From contig OX638136.1 of the NCBI GenBank assembly GCA_951804985.1, forward strand, positions 7,629,852 to 7,693,851: DNA of 64,000 nt. The letters are read 5' to 3'. The position numbers and the translations under genes are program-made. The notes beneath the pieces were generated by a model. That model ran no database searches. It was not told the DNA's origin and saw nothing but the letters and a program-made list of their open reading frames with translations. Shown piece after piece: positions 34,208 to 48,365 of this stretch (position 1 is its first letter; every line of letters starts with the position of its first letter). This DNA comes from Dryomyza anilis (Eukaryota; Arthropoda; Insecta; Diptera; Dryomyzidae).

Positions 34208-35016
34208 ATCACTGAGAGGCTGCTCAAGACATACTCACATAGTCAGTACAGGGCAAAAAGTGCTTGCGTATGGTTAAAAGACGCATCTGGTAAAGCGGTG
34301 ACCTGGAGGTGCGGTAGACGTCCTCTCCATATGAATCCGCAAACGTCAGGAAATGGGTTTGTCTGTGTGGAAATAGGGGGCTATTTGTATATAGTTGCTA
34401 CCTGCCTCCAAGCATGACCCTGCAGGAATACACAACAACCCTCGACAACCTAGTCGCAGATGCCAGAGGGAGAAGTCCATTAGTTATAGCTGGAGACTTC
34501 AACGCGTGGGCGACAGAATGGGGTTGCCCAAAAACGAACCACAGAGGGAAAGTACTCCTAAACACAGGCACTCAACACACGTTCAACAGAGGAGGCGCTG
34601 AATCCGTGATAGACCTTACATTCATAAGTAACGTCATCTCTCGAAGAACGACGTGGCGCATCAGTGATCACTACACGCACAGCGATCACCAAGCCATCAT
34701 CTGTGAGATTAGACCAGCCGAAACACAAACAGACCGGATGGAGGTCTAGCACTTTCGACAAGGACGTATTCGAAATCATGATGAAACCCATGGAAATATC
34801 AGGTGCAGCACCAGATATGGCGCTGCAGTGCATGGACCACATCAAGAAAGCATGTGACGTATCTATGAAGAGAAAATCCTCCAAACATACACAGAGTCCG
34901 GTGTACTGGTGGAACAAAGGCATCGCAAAACTACGGGTGGAGTGCAACCGTGCGCGAAGAGCCTACCAGAAGTCAAGAGGTAGTGAAATGTTTTTTGACT
35001 GTCAGTGCAATGGGTA
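34208..35016 (+). pseudogene. R1-clade LINE fragment, long form, U2
   Basis: Best forward copy. Frame 1 (about 34235-34380) gives SQYRAKSACVWLKDASGK and GFVCVEIGG. Frame 2 (34380-34749) gives SCYLPPS, the GDFNAWATEWGC and SDHYTHSDHQ catalytic motifs and a stop after DRMEV. Frame 3 (to 35017) gives TFDKDVFEIMMKPME and SPVYWWNKGIAKLR. Two frameshifts, no RT and no 5' or 3' ends. It is a dead insert carried along by unit duplication. Confidence 0.83.
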
Positions 35017-35019
35017 ATT

Positions 35020-35575
35020 TTGCCAAAACCTAACAGCGTTATTGGACGTTTTTTTGGACAAATTAGTTCTATTGGGATTTGGCTACAACCCGCTTGCGTC
35101 GTTGGAAATTTTTTTGGAACACTTGACGCAGTTGGGTTCTGGCCAAATCCCAATGTTACCAATTTTTCAAAAAAATGTCCAATGACGCAGTTAGGTTCTG
35201 GCCAAATCCCAGTGGAACGAATATGTCTAAAAAAAATGTCCAATGACGCAGTTGGGTTCTGGCCAAATCCCAATGGTACCAATTTTTCAAAAAAATGTCC
35301 AATGACGCAGTTAGGTTCTGGCCAAATCCCAGTGGAACAAATATTTCTAAAAAAAATGTCCAATGACGCAGTTAGGTTCTGGCCAAATCCCAGTGGAATG
35401 AATATGTCTAAAAAAAATGTCCAATGACGCAGTTGGGTTCTGGCCAAATCCCAATGGAACCAATTTTTCTAAAATGATGTCCAATGACGCAGTTAGGTTC
35501 TGGCCAAATCGCAAAGGAACCAATTGTTCCAAAGAAAAATGCAATGACGCAGTGGGTTTTGGCCAAATCCAAAAC
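35020..35575. repeat. ~60-bp minisatellite, U2
   Basis: Same order as other units. Slightly different T-run lengths keep one artefactual minus-strand frame open for 194 codons. Confidence 0.9.
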
Positions 35576-36105
35576 GTTTTCCAAAATATGTCTCCCTGAT
35601 TGATTTAAAGGCATATCTAGTCCCACATGAAGGGATTCACCCAAAAAAAAAGAATCTATTGCTAATTGGTAACCAAAACCAAAAACGCCGAATGATCCAC
35701 CTAGATGCGAATCTATGGCCCTTAAAACAGATTCAAATATGCAGGCCCCGGGTGCAACAGGTTTACCGAAAAATATCTCATGATGCATCTGGATGCAATT
35801 CTGTGCCATTGAAATACATTCAAGCCAAAATGTGGTGAGTGCCACTTCAATATCAATGCTTTTGTATTTTAAATAGAATTGATTAATTCCAATTCATGTT
35901 TGTTGAATTGAAATTGATCAATGCCAATTTATAAAATTTGAATTGAATTGAATAAAAGTATTTCACTTAAAATTTTTTTGAATTGGAATTTGTTTACTCA
36001 ATTCAAATGAAATGTTTTTGAATTGAAATACTTTTTTCAAATGCCATTTAAATAAATAGCAATGAAATTATTTGATGTCCACTGCAAAGCACGGGTCGCT
36101 GCTAG

Positions 36106-36866
36106 TGTTGCGGGCTCCAGGGGTCCTTTGTACTTGCCTTTATTAATGAAACCGTCAGTGACAATATTCCCTCGAAGTCCACAATTCTTTCCTAACATTT
36201 ATTATTAAATAAAAACGCAAGGATATTTTAGACTTGCTTTATACTTTTATTAATTATTTTTAAGTATTTTTACAAGCTTGAGTTTAAACTGAAAACACGT
36301 CTGCGTTCTAAGGCAGTTAAAAGCATAATGCTTAAAAACTAAACTTAACCTCTACTCATCACCTCGGTATCATGCGACTCACGAACCCCTTGCATATACT
36401 TATTTCTTAAAACACAACTCATAAATGCAAGCAAGCATATTTTTAAATCTACGTACTACTAAAAACCTCATGAATCCCACATCAGATAATTACTACTATT
36501 GTGAAATCATTAACTGAGAAAATTCCAATGTGCTAAATTCTTAATTGGTTCCCATGCTGGCGTTAGTCTTGACTTAAATTACAACCAATGCTTTTGTTGT
36601 TGCTTTTAAACAGACGGCACACTTGCTAGCGTGTGCCTCGGATCCAATTGCAACCAGTGCATTTTTCGTTGCTTTCAATCGGACTTAATTTTATATCCTA
36701 AAAGTATGCACTCATAAACATTATGTACTTGTTCCAGTTACGTCGTAGACGTTATGTTAAGTTAACATGCATCTGTTATTGTGCTTTTAGATTTGAACTT
36801 TATGTGCATACTGGTTATGTGCAGGCTTTCTTAAATACAACAAAAAAACGTTTCTGATTCACAACA
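36106..36866 (-). mobile_element. 761-bp solo LTR at CTAG, U2
   Basis: CTAG at 36102-36105 and 36867-36870. Shares variants with U4 (tgaatcccacatcag-type region). Confidence 0.85.
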
Positions 36867-37301
36867 CTAGTCTATTATATATATTTGGGAATGTTTGTAT
36901 GTATGTTTGTATGTATGTATATATCGAATAGGAAACGGCTAAACCAAATGAAATAAAATGTTGGCACAGATTATAGACTTGAGTATAGACTTGACTGAGA
37001 TTTGTGGGCTGTGCACCTCCCATATAACCCAAAAATTAAAAGCACATATCAGCAAATGAGATAACAAATTTAATGAAATTTTGGACAGCATCATATTTAT
37101 CCATTCTGAACATTCTCGTCGAAAGTGTGCGGTATTGGACCAATGGGCGTGTATACGAAATTGGCTTCCGTTGAGCAGAATTTTCTATCTACGTCTCTTT
37201 TGCCGTCGTTTGCAGTATGTATTGGTCCTTTAAACATACTGATGTTTGAAAGGAAACAAAAAAAAAAAATTATATGTAAATAAAAGAATGATTGAAATAG
37301 T

Positions 37302-37448
<147 letters not shown>

Positions 37449-38266
37449 AAATATCACATATATTAGTATATTCACAACTACAAATAATAAAATAATGACC
37501 TTTTCGCCTATATGTTTTATACTTCGAGATCATTTTCCTGCATTATTTCCATGCAGGTAGAAAAATTATATTTTTCGAAGTGTGTTTTATGGTGTTGACT
37601 ATTATTCGTAAGCAGAATTCATGTTTCATTTACATACATTTATATTATATTCCCCTGAAAATATTTGGTATCGCGGACCTTCCAATGCTGAACACGTAAA
37701 TAGCATTGGTAATAGATACCAATTTTACTAACATGTTTTAGTATATAGTTAAAACACATATGCATCGTTGGCACGTGTATCTTTTTCCACGTTAACATAT
37801 TTTCTACTTTACTTTTCTTGATTATATATACATTTTATGAAATCCTATATTCATATCGCATTTCATAAATACTGATATTTTAGTTACTACATTTAGAACA
37901 TCAACAAAATGTCCACTGCAAAGCACGGGTTCCCGCCAGTCTACTATATATTTGTAAATATTTGTATGTATATCTATGCAATTTTTTTGGGATGCAAAAA
38001 AAAGGTCTCTCCCAAACATAATTTTGCAGGCATTAACATGTATTTTTTGGATTTTATGTAAACATAATACATAATTGCCTGATAAATCATTTGTAAGCAA
38101 GATTTTATTGAGACTTGTAGAATGCGTGCAAGCAAGACGTGCGACGTTCGGCCTGACATGGCACATTAAATTAAATCTGCGTTTTAATGAAAGTTACACA
38201 GCTTTCAGCTCAGAAAATGGATTGATGAAAATTATAAAATTTTCAATAAGATTCTTCTTCTCAACC

Positions 38267-38667
38267 TAAATCACTGAGAGGCTGCTCAAGACATACTCAC
38301 ATAGTGGCGCATCAGTGATCACTACACGCACAGCGATCACCAAGCCATCATCTGTGAGATTAGACCAGCCGAAACACAAACAGACCGGATGGAGGTCTAG
38401 CACTTTCGACAAGGACGTATTCGAAATCATGATGAAACCCATGGAAATATCAGGTGCAGCACCAGATATGGCGCTGCAGTGCATGGACCACATCAAGAAA
38501 GCATGTGACGTATCTATGAAGAGAAAATCCTCCAAACATACACAGAGTCCGGTGTACTGGTGGAACAAAGGCATCGCAAAACTACGGGTGGAGTGCAACC
38601 GTGCGCGAAGAGCCTACCAGAAGTCAAGAGGTAGTGAAATGTTTTTTGACTGTCAGTGCAATGGGTA
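38267..38667 (+). pseudogene. R1-clade LINE fragment, short form, U3
   Basis: Same deletion ends as U0 and U1. Confidence 0.82.
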
Positions 38668-38670
38668 ATT

Positions 38671-39225
38671 TTGCCAAAACCTAACAGCGTTATTGGACGT
38701 TTTTTGGACAAATTAGTTCTATTGGGATTTGGCTACAACCCGCTTGCGTCGTTGGAAATTTTTTTGGAACACTTGACGCAGTTGGGTTCTGGCCAAATCC
38801 CAATGTTACCAATTTTTCAAAAAAATGTTCAATGACGCAGTTAGGTTCTGGCCAAATCCCAGTGGAACGAATATGTCTAAAAAAAATGTCCAATGACGCA
38901 GTTGGGTTCTGGCCAAATCCCAATGGTACCAATTTTTCAAAAAAATGTCCAATGACGCAGTTAGGTTCTGGCCAAATCCCAGTGGAACAAATATTTCTAA
39001 AAAAAATGTCCAATGACGCAGTTAGGTTCTGGCCAAATCCCAGTGGAATGAATATGTCTAAAAAAAATGTCCAATGACGCAGTTGGGTTCTGGCCAAATC
39101 CCAATGGAACCAATTTTTCTAAAATGATGTCCAATGACGCAGTTAGGTTCTGGCCAAATCGCAAAGGAACCAATTGTTCCAAAGAAAAATGCAATGACGC
39201 AGTGGGTTTTGGCGAAATCCAAAAC
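38671..39225. repeat. ~60-bp minisatellite, U3
   Basis: Same order and number of units as U1. Confidence 0.9.
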
Positions 39226-39755
39226 GTTTTCCAAAATATGTCTCCCTGATTGATTTAAAGGCATATCTAGTCCCACATGAAGGGATTCACCCAAAAAAAA
39301 AGAATCTATTGCTAATTGGTAACCAAAACCAAAAACGCCGAATGATCCACCTAGATGCGAATCTATGGCCCTTAAAACAGATTCAAATATGCAGGCCCCG
39401 GGTGCAACAGGTTTACCGAAAAATATCTCATGATGCATCTGGATGCAATTCTGTGCCATTGAAATACATTCAAGCCAAAATGTGGTGAGTGCCACTTCAA
39501 TATCAATGCTTTTGTATTTTAAATAGAATTGATTAATTCCAATTCATGTTTGTTGAATTGAAATTGATCAATGCCAATTTATAAAATTTGAATTGAATTG
39601 AATAAAAGTATTTCACTTAAAATTTTTTTGAATTGGAATTTGTTTACTCAATTCAAATGAAATGTTTTTGAATTGAAATACTTTTTTCAAATGCCATTTA
39701 AATAAATAGCAATGAAATTATTTGATGTCCACTGCAAAGCACGGGTCGCTGCTAG

Positions 39756-40516
39756 TGTTGCGGGCTCCAGGGGTCCTTTGTACTTGCCTTTATTAATGAA
39801 ACCGTCAGTGACAATATTCCCTCGAAGTCCACAATTCTTTCCTAACATTTATTATTAAATAAAAACGCAAGGATATTTTAGACTTGCTTTATACTTTTAT
39901 TAATTATTTTTAAGTATTTTTACAAGCTTGAGTTTAAACTGAAAACACGTCTGCGTTCTAAGGCAGTTAAAAGCATAATGCTTAAAAACTAAACTTAACC
40001 TCTACTCATCACCTCGGTATCATGCGACTCACGAACCCCTTGCTTATACTTATTTCTTAAAACACAACTCATAAATGCAAGCAAGCATATTTTTAAATCT
40101 ACGTACTACTAAAAACCTCATGAACCCCACATCAGATAATTACTACTATTGTGAAATCATTAACTGAGAAAATTCCAATGTGCTAAATTCTTAATTGGTT
40201 CCCATGCTGGCGTTAGTCTTGACTTAAATTACAACCAATGCTTTTGTTGTTGCTTTTAAACAGACGGCACACTTGCTAGCGTGTGCCTCGGATCCAATTG
40301 CAACCAGTGCATTTTTCGTTGCTTTCAATCGTACTTAATTTTATATCCTAAAAGTATGCACTCATAAACATTATGTACTTGTTCCAGTTACGTCGTAGAC
40401 GTTATGTTAAGTTAACATGCATCTGTTATTGTGCTTTTAGATTTGAACTTTATGTGCATACTGGTTATGTGCAGGCTTTCTTAAATACAACAAAAAAACG
40501 TTTCTGATTCACAACA
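39756..40516 (-). mobile_element. 761-bp solo LTR at CTAG, U3
   Basis: Same ends and CTAG flanks. Has a private G to T change at about 40332 (caatcgtactt). Confidence 0.85.
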
Positions 40517-40953
40517 CTAGTCTACTATATATTTGGGAATGTTTGTATGTATGTTTGTATGTATGTATGTATATATCGAATAGGAAACGGCTAAACCAAA
40601 TGAAATAAAATGTTGGCACAGATTATAGACTTGAGTATAGACTTGACTGAGATTTGTGGGCTGTGCACCTCCCATATAACCCAAAAATTAAAAGCACATA
40701 TCAGCAAATGAGATAACAAATTTAATGAAATTTTGGACAGCATCATATTTATCCATTCTGAACATTCTCGTCGAAAGTGTGCGGTATTGGACCAATGGGC
40801 GTGTATACGAAATTGGCTTCCGTTGAGCAGAATTTTCTATCTACGTCTCTTTTGCCGTCGTTTGCAGTATGTATTGGTCCTTTAAACATACTGATGTTTG
40901 AAAGGAAACAAAAAAAATAAATTATATGTAAATAAAAGAATGATTGAAATAGT

Positions 40954-41086
<133 letters not shown>

Positions 41087-41897
41087 AAATATCACATATA
41101 TTAGTATATTCACAACTACAAATAATAAAATAATGACCTTTTCGCCTATATGTTTTATACTTCGAGATCATTTTCCTGCATTATTTCCATGCAGGTAGAA
41201 AAATTATATTTTTCGAAGTGTGTTTTATGGTGTTGACTATTATTCGTAAGCAGAATTCATGTTTCATTTACATACATTTATATTATATTCCCCTGAAAAT
41301 ATTTGGTATCGCGGACCTTCCAATGCTGAACACGTAAATAGCATTGGTAATAGATACCAATTTTACTAACATGTTTTAGTATATAGTTAAAACACATATG
41401 CATCGTTGGCACGTGTATCTTTTTCCACGTTAACATATTTTCTACTTTACTTTTCTTGATTATATATACATTTTATGAAATCCTATATTCATATCGCATT
41501 TCATAAATACTGATATTTTAGTTACTACATTTAGAACATCAACAAAATGTCCACTGCAAAGCACGGGTTCCCGCCAGTCTACTATATATTTGTAAATATT
41601 TGTATGCAATTTTTTTGGGATGCAAAAAAAAGGTCTCTCCCAAACATAATTTTGCAGGCATTAACATGTATTTTTTGGATTTTATGTAAACATAATACAT
41701 AATTGCCTGATAAATCATTTATAAGCAAGGTTTTATTGAGACTTGTAGAATGCGTGCAAGCAAGACGTGCGACGTTCGGCCTGACATGGCACATTAAATT
41801 AAATCTGCGTTTTAATGAAAGTTACACAGCTTTCAGCTCAGAAAATGGATTGATGAAAATTATAAAATTTTCAATAAGATTCTTCAGCTCAACCTAA

Positions 41898-42706
41898 ATC
41901 ACTGAGAGGCTGCTCAAGACATACTCACATAGTCAGTACAGGGCAAAAAGTGCTTGCGTATGGTTAAAAGACGCATCTGGTAAAGCGGTGACCTGGAGGT
42001 GCGGTAGACGTCCTCTCCATATGAATCCGCAAACGTCAGGAAATGGGTTTGTCTGTGTGGAAATAGGGGGCTATTTGTATATAGTTGCTACCTGCCTCCA
42101 AGCATGACCCTGCAGGAATACACAACAACCCTCGACAACCTAGTCGCAGATGCCAGAGGGAGAAGTCCATTAGTTATAGCTGGAGACTTCAACGCGTGGG
42201 CGACAGAATGGGGTTGCCCAAAAACGAACCACAGAGGGAAAGTACTCCTAAACACAGGCACTCAACACACGTTCAACAGAGGAGGCGCTGAATCCGTGAT
42301 AGACCTTACATTCATAAGTAACGTCATCTCTCGAAGAACGACGTGGCGCATCAGTGATCACTACACGCACAGCGATCACCAAGCCATCATCTGTGAGATT
42401 AGACCAGCCGAAACACAAACAGACCGGATGGAGGTCTAGCACTTTCGACAAGGACGTATTCGAAATCATGATGAAACCCATGGAAATATCAGGTGCAGCA
42501 CCAGATATGGCGCTGCAGTGCATGGACCACATCAAGAAAGCATGTGACGTATCTATGAAGAGAAAATCCTCCAAACATACACAGAGTCCGGTGTACTGGT
42601 GGAACAAAGGCATCGCAAAACTACGGGTGGAGTGCAACCGTGCGCGAAGAGCCTACCAGAAGTCAAGAGGTAGTGAAATGTTTTTTGACTGTCAGTGCAA
42701 TGGGTA
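41898..42706 (+). pseudogene. R1-clade LINE fragment, long form, U4
   Basis: Same frames and lesions as U2. This is the direct inverted partner of 24345-25153. Confidence 0.83.
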
Positions 42707-42709
42707 ATT

Positions 42710-43265
42710 TTGCCAAAACCTAACAGCGTTATTGGACGTTTTTTTGGACAAATTAGTTCTATTGGGATTTGGCTACAACCCGCTTGCGTCGTTGGAAATT
42801 TTTTTGGAACACTTGACGCAGTTGGGTTCTGGCCAAATCCCAATGTTACCAATTTTTCAAAAAAATGTCCAATGACGCAGTTAGGTTCTGGCCAAATCCC
42901 AGTGGAACGAATATGTCTAAAAAAAATGTCCAATGACGCAGTTGGGTTCTGGCCAAATCCCAATGGTACCAATTTTTCAAAAAAATGTCCAATGACGCAG
43001 TTAGGTTCTGGCCAAATCCCAGTGGAACAAATATTTCTAAAAAAAATGTCCAATGACGCAGTTAGGTTCTGGCCAAATCCCAGTGGAATGAATATGTCTA
43101 AAAAAAATGTCCAATGACGCAGTTGGGTTCTGGCCAAATCCCAATGGAACCAATTTTTCTAAAATGATGTCCAATGACGCAGTTAGGTTCTGGCCAAATC
43201 GCAAAGGAACCAATTGTTCCAAAGAAAAATGCAATGACGCAGTGGGTTTTGGCCAAATCCAAAAC
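42710..43265. repeat. ~60-bp minisatellite, U4
   Basis: Inverted partner of the left-arm block, with the same unit order. Confidence 0.9.
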
Positions 43266-43796
43266 GTTTTCCAAAATATGTCTCCCTGATTGATTTAAAG
43301 GCATATCTAGTCCCACATGAAGGGATTCACCCAAAAAAAAAAGAATCTATTGCTAATTGGTAACCAAAACCAAAAACGCCGAATGATCCACCTAGATGCG
43401 AATCTATGGCCCTTAAAACAGATTCAAATATGCAGGCCCCGGGTGCAACAGGTTTACCGAAAAATATCTCATGATGCATCTGGATGCAATTCTGTGCCAT
43501 TGAAATACATTCAAGCCAAAATGTGGTGAGTGCCACTTCAATATCAATGCTTTTGTATTTTAAATAGAATTGATTAATTCCAATTCATGTTTGTTGAATT
43601 GAAATTGATCAATGCCAATTTATAAAATTTGAATTGAATTGAATAAAAGTATTTCACTTAAAATTTTTTTGAATTGGAATTTGTTTACTCAATTCAAATG
43701 AAATGTTTTTGAATTGAAATACTTTTTTCAAATGCCATTTAAATAAATAGCAATGAAATTATTTGATGTCCACTGCAAAGCACGGGTCGCTGCTAG

Positions 43797-44558
43797 TGTT
43801 GCGGGCTCCAGGGGTCCTTTGTACTTGCCTTTATTAATGAAACCGTCAGTGACAATATTCCCTCGAAGTCCACAATTCTTTCCTAACATTTATTATTAAA
43901 TAAAAACGCAAGGATATTTTAGACTTGCTTTATACTTTTATTAATTATTTTTAAGTATTTTTACAAGCTTGAGTTTAAACTGAAAACACGTCTGCGTTCT
44001 AAGGCAGTTAAAAGCATAATGCTTAAAAACTAAACTTAACCTCTACTCATCACCTCGGTATCATGCGACTCACGAACCCCTTGCATATACTTATTTCTTA
44101 AAACACAACTCATAAATGCAAGCAAGCATATTTTTAAATCTACGTACTACTAAAAACCTCATAAAATCCCACATCAGATAATTACTACTATTGTGAAATC
44201 ATTAACTGAGAAAATTCCAATGTGCTAAATTCTTAATTGGTTCCCATGCTGGCGTTAGTCTTGACTTAAATTACAACCAATGCTTTTGTTGTTGCTTTTA
44301 AACAGACGGCACACTTGCTAGCGTGTGCCTCGGATCCAATTGCAACCAGTGCATTTTTCGTTGCTTTCAATCGGACTTAATTTTATATCCTAAAAGTATG
44401 CACTCATAAACATTATGTACTTGTTCCAGTTACGTCGTAGACGTTATGTTAAGTTAACATGCATCTGTTATTGTGCTTTTAGATTTGAACTTTATGTGCA
44501 TACTGGTTATGTGCAGGCTTTCTTAAATACAACAAAAAAACGTTTCTGATTCACAACA
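43797..44558 (-). mobile_element. ~761-bp solo LTR at CTAG, U4
   Basis: CTAG at 43793-43796 and 44559-44562. One base longer than the other copies because of cataaaatccc at about 44160. Confidence 0.85.
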
Positions 44559-44994
44559 CTAGTCTACTATATATTTGGGAATGTTTGTATGTATGTTTGT
44601 ATGTATGTATATATCGAATAGGAAACGGCTAAACCAAATGAAATAAAATGTTGGCACAGATTATAGACTTGAGTATAGACTTGACTGAGATTTGTGGGCT
44701 GTGCACCTCCCATATAACCCAAAAATTAAAAGCACATATCAGCAAATGAGATAACAAATTTAATGAAATTTTGGACAGCATCATATTTATCCATTCTGAA
44801 CATTCTCGTCGAAAGTGTGCGGTATTGGACCAATGGGCGTGTATACGAAATTGGCTTCCGTTGAGCAGAATTTTCTATCTACGTCTCTTTTGTCGTCGTT
44901 TGCAGTATGTATTGGTCCTTTAAACATACTGATGTTTGAAAGGAAACAAAAAAATAAATTATATGTAAATAAAAGAATGATTGAAATAGTCTTT

Positions 44995-45802
44995 CTGTAT
45001 ACGAAGTTGACACTTGGTGATCGCCATTTTCTGTATACGTGTCTTTTGATGTTTGTTGAGAAAACGTATTCGTATCGGTAATACCATGTCATTTGTAAAT
45101 TTTAAAAATATACAAATTGTGGTGCAAAAAGTACACATAGTAACAAATAATATCATTTAATAGTGCAGTATTTAATTTAATTTTTCCTGAATGTTTTTCT
45201 AAAAATATTGAGAGAAGCCGACACGGATATTTCATCAAAAAAATCACAACTGAAAAATCAGTGCTTCTATTTTTTACAACAGCTCCGCGAATTCCTTGCC
45301 AACGCTATGTGCTGCACTGAGACTTGTTCTTGCAGTTTTAATTCAATTATTTATTTATGCATTTAAAATTTTGTATATGAATTGAAATATTATTAATTCC
45401 CACTGTGTATGTTTATTGATTTTTAATAAAAATTAAAAACAAAAAAAAACAATATTTTATTATCAGGATTCCTTTCCAAGAATATTTAGATATGTTTTTA
45501 TGCAAATATACTATTTTAGAACTGAAAAAAGTGATATGTTTCTCTGGAAACATATTTATATTCAGATCATTACAAATCATGTTATATTTTAAACATATTT
45601 ATGTTTCGGTTCAAATATTTATTTGGTTTGAATGTAGTAATTATCATGTTTCTATTAGAACATACACCATTTTAAGGGGCAACATCAAAATGTTTCCGTG
45701 ATATCATAATGTAAATCAGAGCTCATTACAACACTGTCAAGTCTCAATACAACCCTGTTTACAATTGATTTATCAGGCAATTATATATTATGTTTACATA
45801 AA
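44995..45802. other. B-module native flank and inverted repeat P, right arm
   Basis: No gene recognised. It contains a diverged repeat of the gtatacgaa...cttttg segment, the GAAACAT/ATGTTTC cluster at about 45490-45690, and the P motif in reverse at 45738-45803. Next to P, the ABCF3-adjacent flank starts. Confidence 0.5.
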
Positions 45803-46580
45803 ACTGCAACAAGTACTGCATATGCGCACGCTTTGCAGTGCTTTCGGCGAACAAAAGTCAATTTTAAACTCAGATACTGATGGTTTCACGGTAGTGCAAT
45901 GAAATTTGAGAAGACAAACTCATTGTTTATCATATAATATATAAAATATGAAATAGAACACATAGATGTAATATGTAAAACATTTAATACAAATTAAAAT
46001 AATATATTGTTACTCAAATTCAGTCTACGGAAAACTGTTCTACGAGTTCGTGTCGCTGGATTGTGTACAAAATAAAAACACTCTTATGTTTGGTTTAATT
46101 TATAGCAATTACTTTTATTAATTCACTTTAATAAATAACTTTACTAATAACAAATTCTAACAACTGCTGCATGTCCCCAATTTAACTTGACAATTATCAC
46201 ACGAGATGCACTCGACCACTTTACAATCACTACTGAAGTACTGTACCTCAGTTGCGGCTCCCCTATATATTTCATGCATCAGTTCGACACGTTTCGACAA
46301 GCTTTGACTTGTTTCGAGAACCTTCTACTCGTTTCGTGAATGACGCAAGCTATTGGCATCTCATTCGCACTCTTGTGTTTTAATGTGCAGATCTTCCATC
46401 TCTTTCTCGCACATTGCTCATTACGCTAAATGATCTTCCGTCTCTTTCTAACACATTGCTCAGTGCGCTGAATTGTCTTGCGTCTCATTTATTATTGTTC
46501 AATGCTTGCACTGTGGGGAAAATTACCTCTTTTCGTAACAATATGTATAATTTTAATTGTTTTTAATTATTTTACAATAT
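45803..46580. repeat. ABCF3-adjacent segmental duplicate, right-arm copy
   Basis: Same orientation and order as 13869-14686, including the solo LTR. The ABCF3 exon sequence itself is replaced by the P motif. Confidence 0.85.
46008..46540 (-). mobile_element. Solo LTR, gypsy subfamily 2, right-arm copy
   Basis: 533 bp, TGTTACTCAAA...TTTTCGTAACA, with ATAT on both sides as at 14106-14638. It pre-dates the gypsy array, which lies 40 bp away. Confidence 0.85.
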
Positions 46581-47114
46581 TGTTACGAAAATTCAGTCTA
46601 CGGAAAAGTGTTCTACGAGTTCGTATCGCTGGATTCTGTACAAAATAAAAACACAGTTATATTTGGTTTTAACTAGTATTATTTCAACTAGTATTAAATA
46701 ACTTTATTTAATTAAATCACAACTTAACGAATAATCACTTATAGCAACTGCTGAATTTGTACAATTTAGCTTCACAATGTTCACTCACGAGACGCACTAG
46801 TTCACTATCAAATCACAACTGAAGTACAGTGCCTCAGATGCGCGGCCTTATATACTGCAAGCATCAGTTCGACACGTTTCGACAAGCTTCGACTTGTTTC
46901 GAGAACCTTCTACTCGTTTCGTGAATGTCGCATGCTATTGGCATCTCAATCGCACTCATGTGTTTTACTGTGCTGATCTTCCATCTCTTTCTCGCACATT
47001 GCTTAGTGCGCTGAATGATCTTCCGTCTCTTTCTAACACATTGCTTAGTGCGCTGAATTGTCTTGCGTCTCATTTATTATTGTTGATTGGAGCAAATTAC
47101 CTCTTTTCGTAACA
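46581..47114 (-). mobile_element. Gypsy array LTR 1 (3' LTR of copy A)
   Basis: 534 bp, TGTTACGAAAATTC...CTTTTCGTAACA. It differs from LTRs 2-4 at several shared sites (gttcgtatcgctgg versus gctcgtatcgctga, acagttatat versus acacttatat). LTRs 2-4 have therefore been homogenised with each other, or LTR 1 descends from a different original LTR. Confidence 0.92.
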
Positions 47115-47151
47115 CTGCCCTCCACCTAAATCTGTTCGTCCCGAACAGATG

Positions 47152-47454
47152 TTAATCCTCTCTCTCTCTATACGGCGCCAACCTTTCTAAATGTACCACT
47201 TTCATTTTTCTTCTAACGCCTGTAGTATTCTGAATCCGATACACGACATCGGTAATTCTTTTAATTATCTTGTATGGTCCTTCCCAGTGTGTTTGTAGCT
47301 TAGGGGATAAGCCTTTCTTCCTTTGTGGGTTATAGAGCAAAACAAGCTCTCCTTCCGTAAATCCCTCTGAATTTGTGCGCAAGTCGTATCTGGCCTTCAT
47401 CTTATCACTCGCAAATTGTGTACGCTGTCTTACAAACTGATGCACTTCGTTCAT
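47152..47454 (-). CDS. Integrase C-terminal GPY/F segment, copy A
   Basis: HWEGPYKIIKRI and VVYRIQNTTGVRRKMK. It overlaps the integrase core stop by a few bases in another frame, so it is a separated polyprotein end. Differs from the left-arm copy by RIT for RIN. Confidence 0.8.
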   Translation of the reverse strand: MNEVHQFVRQRTQFASDKMKARYDLRTNSEGFTEGELVLLYNPQRKKGLSPKLQTHWEGPYKIIKRITDVVYRIQNTTGVRRKMKVVHLERLAPYRERED

Positions 47455-48365
47455 TTCTTCAGTCTGAAAACATAATTGTGTATAGGAATTCCAGCTGAAG
47501 GACTCGCACCAAACTTTAAATCCGCAGGTAATCTTAAGTCTGTTCCAAAAACAATTTTAGATGGTGAAGCTGCTGTGGTATCATGAACCGCCGTTCGATA
47601 AGCCATGAGAAATAGTGGTATGTGTGTATCCCCATCTTTTTGATTTTTATCAACCACTTTTCTGAGATACTCTTCCAAAGTCCGATTAAATCTCTCCACC
47701 ATGCCGTCTGATTGCGGGTGCAAAGGCGTCGTTCGTGTTTTGTGTATGTTGATGACTTTGCATACTTCTTTAAATACAGCAGACTCAAAATTTCTTCCTT
47801 GATCTGAATGCAACTCTAACGGTACTCCAAAACGGCTTACCCAGTTGTTAACTAATGCCTCCGAAACTGTTGTGGCTTCTTGATTCGGCATGGGATACAC
47901 TTCGGGCCACTTGCTGAAGTAGTCGATGACAACAAGGACATACTTATTACCCGCATCACTGATTGGAAACGGCCCGGCAACATCCATGCCAATACTCTCG
48001 AATGGTGCTCCCACGTTGTACTGATGCATCCTGCCGCGACTTCTGACTGTTGGTCCTTTTGCTGGTACACATTGCGGGCAACTGCGAATCCAATCGGCGA
48101 CTGACTCTTGGCATCCAATCCAATAAAAACGTTTCTTTACCTTCTCGACCGTTTTATTAATGCCCAAATGACCACCACTAGATCCACGATGGTATTCCGC
48201 TAATATTTCTTTTATTTTTGACTTAGGAACAACAATCAAACTTCGAGCGGATGTGCCAACTGCATTTTCCCATACACGATATAAGCAACCATCTTGTAGC
48301 TTTAAGCTCTGCCACTGTGCCCAGTAAGCTTTAGTTATTGGACTGTCGGCCGCTATATCTTCCCA
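47451..48365 (-). CDS. Integrase ORF segment, copy A
   Basis: Zinc-binding H2C2 (HRG..GHLG, SCPQC) and the complete D, D, E core (GMDVAGPF, HSDQGRNFE, MVERFNRTLEEY). The frame opens after a stop at 48366-48368 without an ATG. The core is intact, but the domain is separated from RT by stops and from its C-terminus by a frameshift. Confidence 0.85.
   Translation of the reverse strand, partial: WEDIAADSPITKAYWAQWQSLKLQDGCLYRVWENAVGTSARSLIVVPKSKIKEILAEYHRGSSGGHLGINKTVEKVKKRFYWIGCQESVADWIRSCPQCVPAKGPTVRSRGRMHQYNVGAPFESIGMDVAGPFPISDAGNKYVLVVIDYFSKWPEVYPMPNQEATTVSEALVNNWVSRFGVPLELHSDQGRNFESAVFKEVCKVINIHKTRTTPLHPQSDGMVERFNRTLEEYLRKVVDKNQKDGDTHIPLFLMAYRTAVHDTTAASPSKIVFGTDLRLPADLKFGASPSAGIPIHNYVFRLKK

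Noticed and set aside
47880..48104. Opposite-strand ORFs under integrase, gag and RT of each gypsy copy
   Set aside because: Antisense shadows of conserved coding sequence, repeated in each copy.
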